From Chryseobacterium gotjawalense (GTDB lineage: Bacteria > Bacteroidota > Bacteroidia > Flavobacteriales > Weeksellaceae): a stretch of 64,000 nt of DNA. A model generated the notes under the pieces. That model searched no databases. It was not told the DNA's origin and saw nothing but the letters and a program-made list of their open reading frames with translations. Of this stretch, positions 52,839 through 64,000 are shown one piece after another. Position 1 is the first letter of the stretch; the number at the start of each line of letters is the position of its first letter. The DNA lies in contig NZ_CP124855.1 of NCBI RefSeq assembly GCF_030012525.1, positions 2,480,001-2,544,000 of the forward strand, written 5' to 3'. The translations under genes and the position numbers were made by a program.

Positions 52839-53350
52839 AACATTTTATACAAATACCGGTTCGGGTAATTCAGTCTGTCGCTTTCCCGTTTCCTGTTCAC
52901 GATGATATGAATGATATTCATCTGATCATCAAAAAAATTATAGAGCAAACTCACGGCAACTTCTACTTTTTTGGGTGGATTCAGCGTTTCAGATTCTAAG
53001 TAAATATTAACTGATTCACTGTTTTCTTCAAAACCGATATAATTGATTTTCAGGAATTTATTGTCTGTTTTTACTTTCAGGTATTCTTCACAATATTTCT
53101 TTAGTAATTCATTAATCTGCTGTTTGTATTTTGCATCATCAAAATGAACTGCTTTTCCGTATTTTTCTTTCAGCGCATTTTCCAGATCATCCAGAAAAAA
53201 TTTCCCCGTAATTTCAAAAGTTCTTGAGGTAGGATTATAATTAAACTCTACTGAGCCCACATGATATGGATGGATTCTTGTTGACCAGGAACTTAAACTC
53301 AGCACTAGAAAGGCAGTTGCGCAAAATAAAAGGAATCTTTTAAATGTCAT
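52835..53350 (-). CDS. Exported DUF6702-like protein
   Basis: 171 residues with a signal peptide (to about SSLSSWS). The mature part begins TRIHPYHVGSVEFNYNPTSRTFEITGKFFLDDLE, the HP-x-H start and strand pattern of the DUF6702 group, which is found in Bacteroidota close to HupE-like and M1 peptidase genes, as here. The function is unknown. Confidence 0.75.
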   Translation of the reverse strand: MTFKRFLLFCATAFLVLSLSSWSTRIHPYHVGSVEFNYNPTSRTFEITGKFFLDDLENALKEKYGKAVHFDDAKYKQQINELLKKYCEEYLKVKTDNKFLKINYIGFEENSESVNIYLESETLNPPKKVEVAVSLLYNFFDDQMNIIHIIVNRKRESDRLNYPNRYLYKMF

Positions 53351-53373
53351 GGAGGAACAATTTTAAACAAAGA

Positions 53374-53406
53374 TAAAAAAAGTGGCAATCTTTCGACTGC
53401 CACTTC
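53374..53406 (-). terminator. Terminator after the subtilisin gene
   Basis: AAGTGGCA and TGCCACTT form an 8-bp stem with a T-run on the minus strand. Confidence 0.8.
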
Positions 53407-53428
53407 AATATAAATTATAGAATTGAAT

Positions 53429-56400
53429 TTATTCTTTAATGATTTTTTTGGTCAATTTAGAATTTCCATCCGTTGTAATTTCTACGATATACATTCCTTT
53501 TGAAAGTTTGGAAACATCAACTGAACCAGAGTTATTTACGGTAGCCGTTTTAACAACTTTTCCCGATAAGTCGAAAATTTTCACGTTTCCTTGCTTTGAT
53601 TTAAGGTTAATATACAGAACGTCTTTAACCGGATTTGGATAAATCACCACTTGATCCTGTTTCGTATCTGTCGCTGCCAAGAAAGAGGAACTTGTTCTCA
53701 CAAAGAATCCACTGAATCCTGTTGTATCAATTGTTACTTCCCAATAACGGTAAGTAGGATTCCATCTCACGTTTTCAGTGCCTGGAGTTAAAGTTACAAA
53801 CCCGTTGGTATAAGATGCGATTGAACCTGAGTTATCAGAACTTGTTCCAGCAAATTTATCAATCAGAATGTTTGATTTTCCTTCATTGTCATTTGGTGAA
53901 GCTGGCAATTTTTTTGAATTCGTTGCGTTGTAAGCGTCGAATTCAGATTGCTCGAAATATAAAGTAACTTTTCCTGTCGCTGTTGCAGGATTTGTGGCTG
54001 GAGCGAATTCATATCTTCTTGCTACGTGGGTAGATTCCGGATTGGTCAACCAAACTTTTGCCGTAACATTTCCAGTGACCGTATTGGTAGCTGTTTTTTC
54101 TACCATTCCAACCAAATTGCAATTCGTAGTTGCATAGTTTTTGCCTTGTGCCGCCACGAAAGAAACTGTTTCATTTTGAGTGGCTAATGCTTTAATTTGA
54201 GGTTTGTCTTCATAAGCCATCGCTCTAATTCTGTAATCAGATGTTGACGGCGTCCAAGTTGTTCCGCCATCAGTAGAGAACATACTTCTATTGTCTAAGC
54301 TGATGTTTTCTCTTCTTAATGACATTGCTCCACCTGAGGCATCAATGGTAACATAAAAATCTTTTCCTGTTGTAACTGAAAGTCCAAACTGACTAAAGTC
54401 TACAGAGTTCCACGCACTTCTTTGAAAATCGTTTAGAAGAGAATTGTAAGTCTTGGAAGCCAGAACCTGTCCTGGTTTGCCATTTTCTACCGTTCTTACT
54501 GCAACCGTAACTGGAATATCACCCGATGCTCCGGAACCAGTGTAAAACAGTACAGATCCTAATTTTCCTGTAATGGTAGGTGTGTATTTTACCGCAAAAA
54601 CATAATTGGTAGAAGTGGTATTACTGTCTTGAGTACTGATGTAGAACTGCTCATCATAAGCGATTGTTTCTGTTTCAGAAGTTTGACACCCGATTTCATC
54701 TGCCACAGTTTTATAAATATCTAATTTACCGAATCCCCATCGCGGATTAGGAATAGTTCCTGTCATAGCATCTTGTCGTGCATTTGCCGTAAGTTTTGCT
54801 TTTACTTCTGCAGCAGTTATATTAGGATTGGCTTGCAGAAGCAATGCTACCGCTCCCGCGACACCTGGTGAAGACATACTTGTTCCCTGGTTTTTTTTGT
54901 AATAAGTTCCATCAATATTATCAGCAGAAGTTGCTGCTAACATGGCGTCTGAAGACATTGCAGAAATTATATATTGTCCAGAAGCTGTAATGTCAGGCTT
55001 TTGGAAACCGTCTGCTCTCGGTCCTTGTGCGCTAAATGATGAAATGTTTTCAGCCAAATTGTTTGTAAGAGTATATCCTCCTGGAGTATCGTTTGATTTA
55101 TAAGAGGTTAACCGTGCAATATAAGAAGCAACCGTAATTGCTTTTGTTGAATTACCGGGTGAACCCACAATATATTCGTTGTCAGCATCTGCCAAGATTG
55201 AAGCAGCGCCTTCTGTCACCTTATAGCCGTGAACCATCATCGGGGTGGAACCATTGTTGGTAAGTTCCATGGTATAAAGACCTTGACTGTTATCTGTAGT
55301 TCCTGAGTTTCTTGTAATTACAACCTGCACATATCTTTTATTATTGGCAGACGAAACCCAATTATAGACGAGAGCCGTGAATTTCCCATCTTGAATAGGA
55401 TGAGAAGTCGTGGCTCCAGATGGAGATAGATAAACACCACCATCCGGTGAAGTTAATTTTGCGGTCACATCATTGTCATTACTTCCATACATATAAAAAG
55501 AAAATACAGATGAAAGTGAAGTATTACTTCCTGCAGTAATGCTGAAAGTTCCTGTAGAACTAGGTTCAATATTCACTTTTCTATGAAGATTTGTTCCATA
55601 ATCATTTCCGGCAGAAATTACAGCAACACGGCCGGGACCTGAAGCAGTAAATTCATCAATTGCGATTTCATGTGGAGAAGTTCCATCATGAGCGCTTCCC
55701 TGACCACCAATACTCATGTTGAAGACGATGGGCTTGTTGAGCGCTGTTGCAACATTTTGAAAGTAAGTAATTGCATCAATTGTATTTGCTTGAGGGAACG
55801 ATCCGTCCCCACCTTTTACAAAAACGATTCCTGCGTTAGGAGCAAATCCTCTGTGTCTTTTATCCGCAAAAGCGGCCCCGTTTCCCGCAGCTGTTGCTGA
55901 GACATGTGTTCCATGACCATTGATGTCTTTTTGTCTTACAAAATTTGCAGGGGTGCCATCTAATTCATCTTCGATTTGTGCTTTGGTATATTCTACTCCT
56001 TTTGCAAAACCTGCAGGACTGACCTCTGCGCCAGTTTTAGTTAGGGTCTGATCCCAAATGCTTATAATTCTGCTTTTAGTAGGGTCGTTTGGATCTCTAA
56101 AATCAGGGTGTTTCCAGTCAATTCCCGTATCATAAATTCCAACTAAAACTCCTTCACCATTATAATTCGTGTTATTTAATACTCCTTGTTGAAGTAGATT
56201 TGCTCCCGATTGAATACGGCTGGTATCATTATGCAATTCATCAAATTCTGGTGAAATGATGGAAATAACATCCTTCATTTGAGCCATTTTTTCTAAATCA
56301 TCAATCGTTACCAGAGCGGTTACAAACTTTGGCAGCGTACTTTGTACCAAGATTCCGTTTGCTTTTAATTTTTCAGCATGCTCTGTGTAAACAATACAAG

Positions 56401-56674
56401 AATACATGGTCTGTGCTCCTTTTCCAGTTACTACGAGATGTTGATCCAGTTGTAAGCCTTTTGCCAAACTGCTTAACTTCTGTGCAGTTTGAGCAGTGTT
56501 TTTGCTTTCTTTAATAAGCATTTCAAATTTGTAGTCGATCTTTTGGTATTGTCCGAAGATGATCCCAAACGACAGTAAAAACAACAAGGCTAAGAAGTGC
56601 TTAACCTGTAGTAGTTTTATGTGCAAAGGTGCTCCTGAAAAAATTTCAAGTGAAAAAGGTATTTTTCTTTTCAT
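53429..56674 (-). CDS. Subtilisin-like serine peptidase with type IX secretion sorting domain
   Basis: 1081 residues. The signal region near residues 25-42 (HFLALLFLLSFGIIFGQ) is preceded by an unusually long N-terminus, so a later start is possible. The S8 catalytic triad is complete: Asp in GIYDTGIDWKHPDF near 180, His in NGHGTHVSATAAGNG near 252, Ser in GTSMSSPGVAGAVALLLQ near 600. A long insertion separates His and Ser. The last 80 residues (VVIYPNPVKDVLYINL ... KGMYIVEI) are a type A sorting domain for secretion to the cell surface by the type IX system. Confidence 0.92.
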   Translation of the reverse strand: MKRKIPFSLEIFSGAPLHIKLLQVKHFLALLFLLSFGIIFGQYQKIDYKFEMLIKESKNTAQTAQKLSSLAKGLQLDQHLVVTGKGAQTMYSCIVYTEHAEKLKANGILVQSTLPKFVTALVTIDDLEKMAQMKDVISIISPEFDELHNDTSRIQSGANLLQQGVLNNTNYNGEGVLVGIYDTGIDWKHPDFRDPNDPTKSRIISIWDQTLTKTGAEVSPAGFAKGVEYTKAQIEDELDGTPANFVRQKDINGHGTHVSATAAGNGAAFADKRHRGFAPNAGIVFVKGGDGSFPQANTIDAITYFQNVATALNKPIVFNMSIGGQGSAHDGTSPHEIAIDEFTASGPGRVAVISAGNDYGTNLHRKVNIEPSSTGTFSITAGSNTSLSSVFSFYMYGSNDNDVTAKLTSPDGGVYLSPSGATTSHPIQDGKFTALVYNWVSSANNKRYVQVVITRNSGTTDNSQGLYTMELTNNGSTPMMVHGYKVTEGAASILADADNEYIVGSPGNSTKAITVASYIARLTSYKSNDTPGGYTLTNNLAENISSFSAQGPRADGFQKPDITASGQYIISAMSSDAMLAATSADNIDGTYYKKNQGTSMSSPGVAGAVALLLQANPNITAAEVKAKLTANARQDAMTGTIPNPRWGFGKLDIYKTVADEIGCQTSETETIAYDEQFYISTQDSNTTSTNYVFAVKYTPTITGKLGSVLFYTGSGASGDIPVTVAVRTVENGKPGQVLASKTYNSLLNDFQRSAWNSVDFSQFGLSVTTGKDFYVTIDASGGAMSLRRENISLDNRSMFSTDGGTTWTPSTSDYRIRAMAYEDKPQIKALATQNETVSFVAAQGKNYATTNCNLVGMVEKTATNTVTGNVTAKVWLTNPESTHVARRYEFAPATNPATATGKVTLYFEQSEFDAYNATNSKKLPASPNDNEGKSNILIDKFAGTSSDNSGSIASYTNGFVTLTPGTENVRWNPTYRYWEVTIDTTGFSGFFVRTSSSFLAATDTKQDQVVIYPNPVKDVLYINLKSKQGNVKIFDLSGKVVKTATVNNSGSVDVSKLSKGMYIVEITTDGNSKLTKKIIKE

Positions 56675-56841
56675 GTTTAATTTAATTAATTTAAGTTTCG
56701 CAAAACTATCGAATTATTTAGTAATTAGAAAATATTATGACAGAATGCTCATGTAAATGTTCAAAAGATTGTTTTTTCCTTAAATCGCATTTAAAGTATT
56801 GATTTTTTGATTCAACTGTTATATGTTTACAAAAAAAATTA

Positions 56842-57420
56842 ATGAAGGACTTTATATTCTATCTGAAACTCGGTTGGGAACATATTATTTCGTTGGATGC
56901 TTTGGATCATCAGCTTTTTGTTTTGGTCTTGGTGGCGGTTTATTCGTTAAAGGACTGGAAAAAAATATTGTGGATCGTTACCGCTTTTACGGTTGGTCAT
57001 TCCATTACTTTAGCGTTAAGTATTTTAGATGTTGTTCGGGTGTCGGGAAAATGGGTTGAGTTTTTAATTCCGCTCACCATTGTGATTACCGCTTTGGACA
57101 ATATTTTAATGAGAAACAGGCAGAATAATTTAATGAAAATAAATTATTATCTCGCTTTGTTTTTTGGGCTGATTCACGGGATGGGATTTGCGAATACTGC
57201 AAGAATGATGATGGCAAACGAACAGCATGTTTTTCTGCCGCTTTTGGGCTTCAATATTGGTTTGGAATTGGGGCAAATTGTTGTCGTTGCTGTAATTTTA
57301 ATCATTCATTTTCTGTTACTTAACCTTTTTAAAGTCAACAAAAAAGACTGGATTATGTTTGTTTCCTCTGCTGTTTTTGCACTTTCTTTAAAAATGGCTT
57401 TGGAAAGAATTCCGTTTTAA
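56842..57420 (+). CDS. HupE/UreJ-like membrane protein
   Basis: 192 residues, about six membrane helices. The family motifs are visible: HIISLDALDHQLFVL near residue 14, FTVGHSITLAL near 50, and FGLIHGMGFA near 112, where histidines could bind a metal. HupE/UreJ proteins are thought to transport nickel or cobalt, but Bacteroidota members away from hydrogenase and urease genes have no proven role. It lies between the DUF6702-like/subtilisin genes and an M1 peptidase. Confidence 0.85.
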   Translation: MKDFIFYLKLGWEHIISLDALDHQLFVLVLVAVYSLKDWKKILWIVTAFTVGHSITLALSILDVVRVSGKWVEFLIPLTIVITALDNILMRNRQNNLMKINYYLALFFGLIHGMGFANTARMMMANEQHVFLPLLGFNIGLELGQIVVVAVILIIHFLLLNLFKVNKKDWIMFVSSAVFALSLKMALERIPF

Positions 57421-57446
57421 AATGTTAAATTTTTTATTTATAATCC

Positions 57447-57454
57447 TATTTTTG
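57447..57454 (+). promoter_or_regulatory. Candidate -7 box of the M1 peptidase gene
   Basis: TATTTTTG matches TAnnTTTG, 46 bases before the start codon. The expected TTG about 20 bases upstream is only weakly present. Confidence 0.4.
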
Positions 57455-57500
57455 TAACGAATCCTTAGTTTTGAATACTATTACTTAAACTTCCTTTACA

Positions 57501-59873
57501 ATGAATTTCAAATATCTCATTTTCTCTCTTTTTATTCCTTTGGGAATTTCTGCACAGGATATTCAAAACAACCCTAAGAGTAATCACGGGAATAAGTTTG
57601 AACAGTTAGGTACTGTTTTACCAACTCCAAATGTGTATAGAACCGCTTCGGGAGCGCCGGGGCAAGGCTATTGGCAAAACCGCGCCGACTATGATATTAC
57701 TGCTTTTCTGGATGAAGACAAAAGAAATTTGAGAGCTTCAGAGACCATCACTTATTTTAATAATTCTCCCGATGATTTAGAGTATCTCTGGCTTCAGCTG
57801 GACGAAAATGAACAGTCATCCGTAAAAAATGCGGGCTACCAATCAGAATCTACATTGCCGAAAATGGTAACGTCGGACAGATTAAAAGCTACAGATCTGC
57901 CGGAAAAAAACAATGGTTACGGTGTAAATTTAGAAAAAGTTACCGATGCTTCAGGAAGACCTTTGAAATATATCGTCAATAAAACCATGATGCGCATCGA
58001 TCTTTCCACAGTTTTAAAGAAAGGAGAGAAGATCACTTTTAAAATCGACTGGAATTATAATATACCGGACCGGATTAAAATGGGCGGACGTGGAGGCTAT
58101 GAATTTTTCCCGGAAGATGGGAATGATTTATATACCATCACACAGTGGTTTCCGAGAATGTGCGTTTACAGTGATTTCAAAGGTTGGCAGAATAATCAGT
58201 TTACCGGGCGGGGCGAATTTGCTCTGGTTTTTGGTAATTATAAAGTTGCCATGAATGTTCCTGCGGATCATATTGTGGCTGCAACGGGAACTGGTAAGAA
58301 TTATGAACAGGTTTTAACTTCGGCACAACTTGCAAGATGGAAGCAGGCTCAAAATGCAAATGAACCTTTGGAAATTGTAACTTTAGACGAAGCGAAAAAA
58401 GCGGAAAAAAGCAAATCAAAAGAAAGAAAAATCTGGAAATTCGAGGCTGAAAATGTCCGTGATTTTGCGTGGACTTCTTCGAGGAAATTTATTTGGGACG
58501 GAATGAAAGTTACGATTCCTGAAAATAACAATGAGGTCATGGCGATGAGTTTATATCCGAAAGAAGCGTATGGTCTTTACCGGAAATTTTCAACACGCGC
58601 GGTCGCTCATACCATCAAAACTTACTCTGAATTCAGTATTCCTTACCCTTATCCCGTTGCTCAGTCCATCGAGGCAGCAAACGGAATGGAATATCCGATG
58701 ATCTGTTTTAATTATGGAAGAACAGAAAAAGACGGAACTTATTCTGAAGGTATTAAAAATGGAATGATCGGCGTGATTATTCATGAAGTCGGCCATAACT
58801 TTTTCCCGATGATCATTAATTCCGACGAAAGACAGTGGTCCTGGATGGATGAAGGTTTAAATACTTTTTTAGAATATCTGACCGAGCAGAAATGGGATAG
58901 CAAATTCCCTTCCCGCCGTGGTCCTGCTTACGAAATTGTCGATTATATGAAGTTGCCCAAAGATCAGTTGGAGCCTATCATGACCAATTCTGAAAACATT
59001 GTGCAGTTTGGACCAAATGCGTATTCAAAACCTGCAACCGGACTGAATATTCTTCGTGAAACCATTATGGGCAGAGAACTGTTTGATAAAGCTTTTAAAA
59101 CGTATTCCAAAAGATGGGCTTTCAAACATCCGGAACCGGCGGATTTTTTCCGTACGATGAATGATGCAAGTGCTGAAAATCTCGATTGGTTTTGGCGCGG
59201 TTGGTTTTATGGTATCGATCCTGTGGATATTTCTATTGATAAGGTTACGGTTGCTTCGCCGGATTTAGATTCTGCCCCAAAATCAAGAGAAGTTACTTAT
59301 ACAATTGAAAAACCGTTGCAAAGTGATTTTGAAGATATTTCGAAAATCAGAAACAGAGAAGATAAAACCATCACTTTCTATACCGATACCAATAAAGAAT
59401 CCCAGGATTTCTACTGGCGGTACAACCGTGGTCAGGAAAAAGTAGATACCAAAAAAGAATATAAAATGAAGATGGATAATTTTGAGAATGTGCCTCAAAA
59501 AGAGAAATCGAAATTAGAAAAAGTCTATGCTTATCAAATTGATTTCAGCAACAAAGGAGGTTTGGTAATGCCGATTATTCTGGAATTTACTTTTGAAGAC
59601 GGAAGTAAATTGAATGATAAATCTTCTGCACAAATCTGGAGAAAGAACGAACAGAAGGTTTCTAAAACATATTATTTTGACAAGAAATTAAAATCCATCC
59701 AGCTCGACCCGATGCGCGAAACCGCAGACATCGATACTTCAAATAATTTCTGGGGCGAAGTGCCTGAACCGACTTCGAAGTTTCAGGTTTTTAAACAAAA
59801 ACAGGAAGGTGCTGTGCGTGGAGCTGCCAGCGGGAAGATTAATCCTATGCAGGCGGCAGGAAAGAAGAATTGA
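57501..59873 (+). CDS. M1-family zinc metallopeptidase
   Basis: 790 residues with a signal peptide (to about ...GISAQ). The zinc-binding HEVGHNFFP lies near residue 426, followed 18 residues on by the third ligand region WMDEGLNTFLEYLTEQKW. NGMEYPMICF near 393 corresponds to the substrate-binding GxMEN-type motif, changed to GMEYP. The N-terminal beta domain starts around YDITAFLDEDKRNLRASETI. It should trim peptides from their N-termini in the periplasm or outside. It has its own terminator. Confidence 0.92.
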   Translation: MNFKYLIFSLFIPLGISAQDIQNNPKSNHGNKFEQLGTVLPTPNVYRTASGAPGQGYWQNRADYDITAFLDEDKRNLRASETITYFNNSPDDLEYLWLQLDENEQSSVKNAGYQSESTLPKMVTSDRLKATDLPEKNNGYGVNLEKVTDASGRPLKYIVNKTMMRIDLSTVLKKGEKITFKIDWNYNIPDRIKMGGRGGYEFFPEDGNDLYTITQWFPRMCVYSDFKGWQNNQFTGRGEFALVFGNYKVAMNVPADHIVAATGTGKNYEQVLTSAQLARWKQAQNANEPLEIVTLDEAKKAEKSKSKERKIWKFEAENVRDFAWTSSRKFIWDGMKVTIPENNNEVMAMSLYPKEAYGLYRKFSTRAVAHTIKTYSEFSIPYPYPVAQSIEAANGMEYPMICFNYGRTEKDGTYSEGIKNGMIGVIIHEVGHNFFPMIINSDERQWSWMDEGLNTFLEYLTEQKWDSKFPSRRGPAYEIVDYMKLPKDQLEPIMTNSENIVQFGPNAYSKPATGLNILRETIMGRELFDKAFKTYSKRWAFKHPEPADFFRTMNDASAENLDWFWRGWFYGIDPVDISIDKVTVASPDLDSAPKSREVTYTIEKPLQSDFEDISKIRNREDKTITFYTDTNKESQDFYWRYNRGQEKVDTKKEYKMKMDNFENVPQKEKSKLEKVYAYQIDFSNKGGLVMPIILEFTFEDGSKLNDKSSAQIWRKNEQKVSKTYYFDKKLKSIQLDPMRETADIDTSNNFWGEVPEPTSKFQVFKQKQEGAVRGAASGKINPMQAAGKKN

Positions 59874-59890
59874 TTTTAAAAGAAGTATAT

Positions 59891-59921
59891 AAAGCCATTC
59901 GTATTTTGAATGGCTTTTTTT
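59891..59921 (+). terminator. Terminator after the M1 peptidase gene
   Basis: AAAGCCATTC and GAATGGCTTT form a 10-bp stem followed by more T residues. Confidence 0.88.
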
Positions 59922-60033
59922 CTGCCAAAATTTCTTATTGATTAAACACTTAATGACAGATTTTCAGTTAAGCCGCTGTGGCATTGTTTTAGTGAATAAG
60001 AAAGCGTAACATAATAATTTAAACAAAAGTAAT

Positions 60034-60312
60034 ATGTCAGTAAAATTCAGACCATTAGCAGATCGCGTTTTAGTTGAACCGATTAAAGCTGAAACGAAAA
60101 CCGCTTCAGGAATTATTATCCCAGACACCGCAAAAGAAAAACCTCAGGAAGGAACTGTAGTTGCAGTAGGACCAGGAAAAAAAGATGAACCGACTACGGT
60201 TCAGGTAGGCGACAAAGTGCTTTACGGAAAATATTCAGGCTCAGAATTAAAGTTAGATGGCAAAGATTATCTTATCGTAAAAGAAAGTGATTTATTGGGA
60301 ATTTTGGGATAA
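60034..60312 (+). CDS. groES: Co-chaperonin GroES
   Basis: 92 residues. [13 protein letters not shown] at the start, [24 protein letters not shown] with the mobile loop, and [11 protein letters not shown] are canonical. It caps the GroEL cylinder. It lies 98 bp upstream of groEL in the same orientation. No CIRCE operator was recognised upstream. Confidence 0.98.
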   Translation: MSVKFRPLADRVLVEPIKAETKTASGIIIPDTAKEKPQEGTVVAVGPGKKDEPTTVQVGDKVLYGKYSGSELKLDGKDYLIVKESDLLGILG

Positions 60313-60388
60313 AATAGTGGTGAAGAATACGATGTACAAAGTGCAAAGTATTTTTTGTTAATTAATATTTAAGAATCATTGTACATAA

Positions 60389-62035
<1,647 letters not shown>

Positions 62036-62066
62036 TTTTATACCTTCAAAGGTTTAATTATAAAAA

Positions 62067-62104
62067 AATAATCCGTTCAATTCGTTGAGCGGATTATTTT
62101 TTTT
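62067..62104 (+). terminator. Terminator after groEL
   Basis: AATAATCCG and CGGATTATT form a 9-bp stem with inner TCAA/TTGA pairing, followed by a long T-run. Confidence 0.88.
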
Positions 62105-62195
62105 ATTATAAAGAGATGATTGTTAAAGCTTTCAGCCTCTCCCTTCAAATTTGAAGAAATTTTAAAGTAAATTTTATTTGTTCTTAAAAAAGCAA

Positions 62196-62228
62196 AAAAA
62201 ATTGCATTCAAAAAGAACGCAATTTTTT
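62196..62228 (-). terminator. Terminator after pyk
   Basis: ATTGCATTC and GAACGCAAT form a stem with one mismatch. On the minus strand it is followed by eight T residues. Confidence 0.8.
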
Positions 62229-62244
62229 TAATATTTGAATGGGA

Positions 62245-63690
62245 TTAAATGTTAGTCAATCTCAAAGTATTTGTTTTTCCATCTTCATAAGCTGGGGTTG
62301 CATTCAGGTTCAATACAAAATCACCTTTTTCTACGTAACCATAAGTGTGAGCCAACATATTAACCTGGATAATGGTTTCATCGGTTGATTTTTGCATATC
62401 GTAATAAAATGCACGGACTCCCCATAATAAATTCAACATCGTAATAACGCGTTTGTTAGAACTGAATACGATGATGTTAGAATTTGGGCGGTGTGCTGAA
62501 ATCTGAAAGGCAGTGTAACCGGAATACGTTAAAGTAACAATCGCTTCCACATTGGTGGTTTTTGCAATTCTTACGGCAGCAAGGCAAATTCTTTTTGTGA
62601 TAAAACGCTCATCGATACAATCGAAATCATGTTCAATTGGTGAGTTTTTAGTTCTGTAAAAATGAGTTTGCTCAATATTTTTAACAATCTTAGCCATGTT
62701 TTTAACAACATCAACAGGATAACGGCCTACGGAAGTCTCTCCGGAAAGCATTACTGCATCAGCACCATCTAATACAGAGTTCGCAACATCGTTTACCTCT
62801 GCTCTGGTCGGGGTTAAGCTTGTAATCATGGTTTCCATCATCTGGGTGGCGATGATCACGGGTTTCGAGTGTTTACGGGCTTTCTCTACCAGATTTTTTT
62901 GAATGGCAGGAACTTCCTCCATCGGAACTTCTACACCTAAATCACCACGCGCAACCATGATACCATCGCATTCCAAAAGAATTTCTTCAATATTTTTGAC
63001 TCCTTCCGGTTTTTCAATTTTTGCGATAATTGGCGTTTTCTGTCTGTTGGTAGGATGGTTTTTTATAATCTCCTTTAAATCAATAATATCCTGTGCATGG
63101 CGGACAAAAGATAAAGCAATCCAATCTAATTCCAAATCCAGTATATAGTTAGCATCTTCAATATCTTTTTCTGTTAGAGCCGGAAGAGAAACGTTGGTGT
63201 TAGGAAGATTTACGCCTTTTTTAGAACTTAGCGGTCCCCCTTGAATCGTCTTTGCCTTTACGGTATCTATATTATTGGTTTCGGTAACTTCTAAAACGAG
63301 CTTTCCGTCATCAATCAAAATTCTTTCACCGACTTTTACATCTTGCGGAAATTTCTGATAAGTCATGTAAACTCTTTCAGAGTCACCTTCTATTTTTTCA
63401 TTGGTAAAGGTTAGGATATCGCCTGGATTCAGGTATGATCCTTCTTTCACCACGCCAACACGTAGTTTCGGACCTTGTAAGTCTCCCAGGATTCCTACAG
63501 ATTGTCCCAGTTCCTGGTTGATTTCGCGGATGGTATCTACATTCTTTTTTACGATATCGTAATCTGCATGAGAGAAATTTATTCTAAAGATATCTACACC
63601 GGCTTGCACCAGTTGCATCATCGTTTCTTTGTCAGAAGAAGCTGGGCCGAGCGTCGCGATGATTTTTGTTTTTTTTATATATTTATTCAT
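62245..63690 (-). CDS. pyk: Pyruvate kinase
   Basis: 481 residues. KTKIIATLGPASSDKETM at the start, DLQGPKLRVG near residue 89, IAKIEKPEGVKNIEEIL near 222, MVARGDLGVEVP near 245 and ATQMMETMI near 282 are the family's substrate and metal sites. It makes ATP and pyruvate from phosphoenolpyruvate in glycolysis. Its ATG overlaps the end of the upstream gene by eight bases, so the two are coupled. Confidence 0.97.
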   Translation of the reverse strand: MNKYIKKTKIIATLGPASSDKETMMQLVQAGVDIFRINFSHADYDIVKKNVDTIREINQELGQSVGILGDLQGPKLRVGVVKEGSYLNPGDILTFTNEKIEGDSERVYMTYQKFPQDVKVGERILIDDGKLVLEVTETNNIDTVKAKTIQGGPLSSKKGVNLPNTNVSLPALTEKDIEDANYILDLELDWIALSFVRHAQDIIDLKEIIKNHPTNRQKTPIIAKIEKPEGVKNIEEILLECDGIMVARGDLGVEVPMEEVPAIQKNLVEKARKHSKPVIIATQMMETMITSLTPTRAEVNDVANSVLDGADAVMLSGETSVGRYPVDVVKNMAKIVKNIEQTHFYRTKNSPIEHDFDCIDERFITKRICLAAVRIAKTTNVEAIVTLTYSGYTAFQISAHRPNSNIIVFSSNKRVITMLNLLWGVRAFYYDMQKSTDETIIQVNMLAHTYGYVEKGDFVLNLNATPAYEDGKTNTLRLTNI

Positions 63691-64000
63691 AATATTGAAT
63701 TAATTGATAAAGCTCCTCGATAGGGCTTAATTGAAAATCTTGTATTTGAAACATCAGGTTTTCAGGCAGCAAAATTAGTGAAAAATCATCAAATGGTTCC
63801 GAAGTCTTGATGAGGTAATTTACATCGGGATAATGGTCGAGTAAATATTTTGTATCCTGCTCTGTATTAAAGAGTTCTACGGGACTGCTTTTTTGAATGC
63901 TGTGATTTGATTGATTTGCAATAAAGTGAATGCAGATTTTGGTATCGTGATGAAATGACCGAAACCGCGGAAAATAATAGTCATAATACTTACCATGATA
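63683..64000 (-). CDS. IPExxxVDY-family protein (5' end outside the window)
   Basis: 106 codons of the C-terminal part are in the window, reading YHGKYYDYYFPRFRSFHHD onward and ending PIEELYQLIQYYE before the stop at 63683-63685. The content and its fixed position just before pyk match the small IPExxxVDY family of Flavobacteriia, whose function is unknown. The frame is open to the window edge. Confidence 0.75.
   Translation of the reverse strand, partial: YHGKYYDYYFPRFRSFHHDTKICIHFIANQSNHSIQKSSPVELFNTEQDTKYLLDHYPDVNYLIKTSEPFDDFSLILLPENLMFQIQDFQLSPIEELYQLIQYYE

Overview
Kind of organism. The window is about 64 kb of AT-rich chromosome from a Bacteroidota bacterium, most likely a member of Flavobacteriia in the Chryseobacterium/Kaistella group (family Weeksellaceae). 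The evidence is a SusC/SusD pair, a subtilisin with a type IX secretion sorting domain, a GLPGLI-family protein, TAnnTTTG-type promoter boxes, and the pair IPExxxVDY protein + pyruvate kinase. The genus is an inference.

Layout. (1) 1-8.5 kb: mobile-element genes: a RadC/JAB protein, a small lipoprotein, and an 1878-residue TOPRIM-methyltransferase-helicase fusion, typical of integrative conjugative elements. (2) 8.9-14.0 kb: a probable organic-phosphate scavenging operon: TonB-dependent receptor, exported metallophosphoesterase, beta-propeller phytase. (3) 14.1-15.9 kb: a beta-barrel protein gene whose 5' end is replaced by a fragment of a second, diverged copy of the mobile-element helicase gene. 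(4) 15.9-29.4 kb: the centrepiece, a chromosomal integron-like array. Thirteen cassettes, with all ten cassette ORFs on the minus strand, are separated by 13 attC-like imperfect palindromes. A tyrosine recombinase gene sits at the right end and is transcribed in the same direction as the cassettes. Cassettes encode a lincosamide nucleotidyltransferase-like protein, an erythromycin esterase-like protein, a GNAT acetyltransferase and mostly exported proteins of unknown role. A 427-bp cassette without an ORF is present three times and holds a promoter followed by a cloverleaf-forming sequence. The leftmost attC is split by an IS110-family element whose 5' noncoding end contains a bridge-RNA-like structure, with guide segments matching both the attC target and the element's own ends. 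(5) 29.8-64 kb: mainly housekeeping genes: tRNA-Gln, recA, htpG, an alkyltransferase-like protein, a deoxyhypusine synthase homologue, arfB, a menE-like gene, argS, susD/susC, rnhB, an IS1182 element, yidC, pyrG, a yceI-like gene, radA, a toxin-antitoxin pair with an acpH-like gene, a DUF6702-like protein, a T9SS subtilisin, a hupE-like gene, an M1 peptidase, groES-groEL, pyk, and the end of an IPExxxVDY gene.

How it fits together. The recombinase, the attachment region and the attC sites look like a working cassette capture platform. The evidence is that the two ends of each cassette are complementary over the core, as expected if cassettes excise as circles, and that one cassette occurs three times, twice in tandem. 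The IS110 element appears adapted to that platform, because its RNA guide matches the attC arm shared by many sites. The array sits next to remnants of conjugative-element DNA, so the whole 0-29 kb stretch behaves as an accessory region, followed by stable core genome from the tRNA and recA onward.
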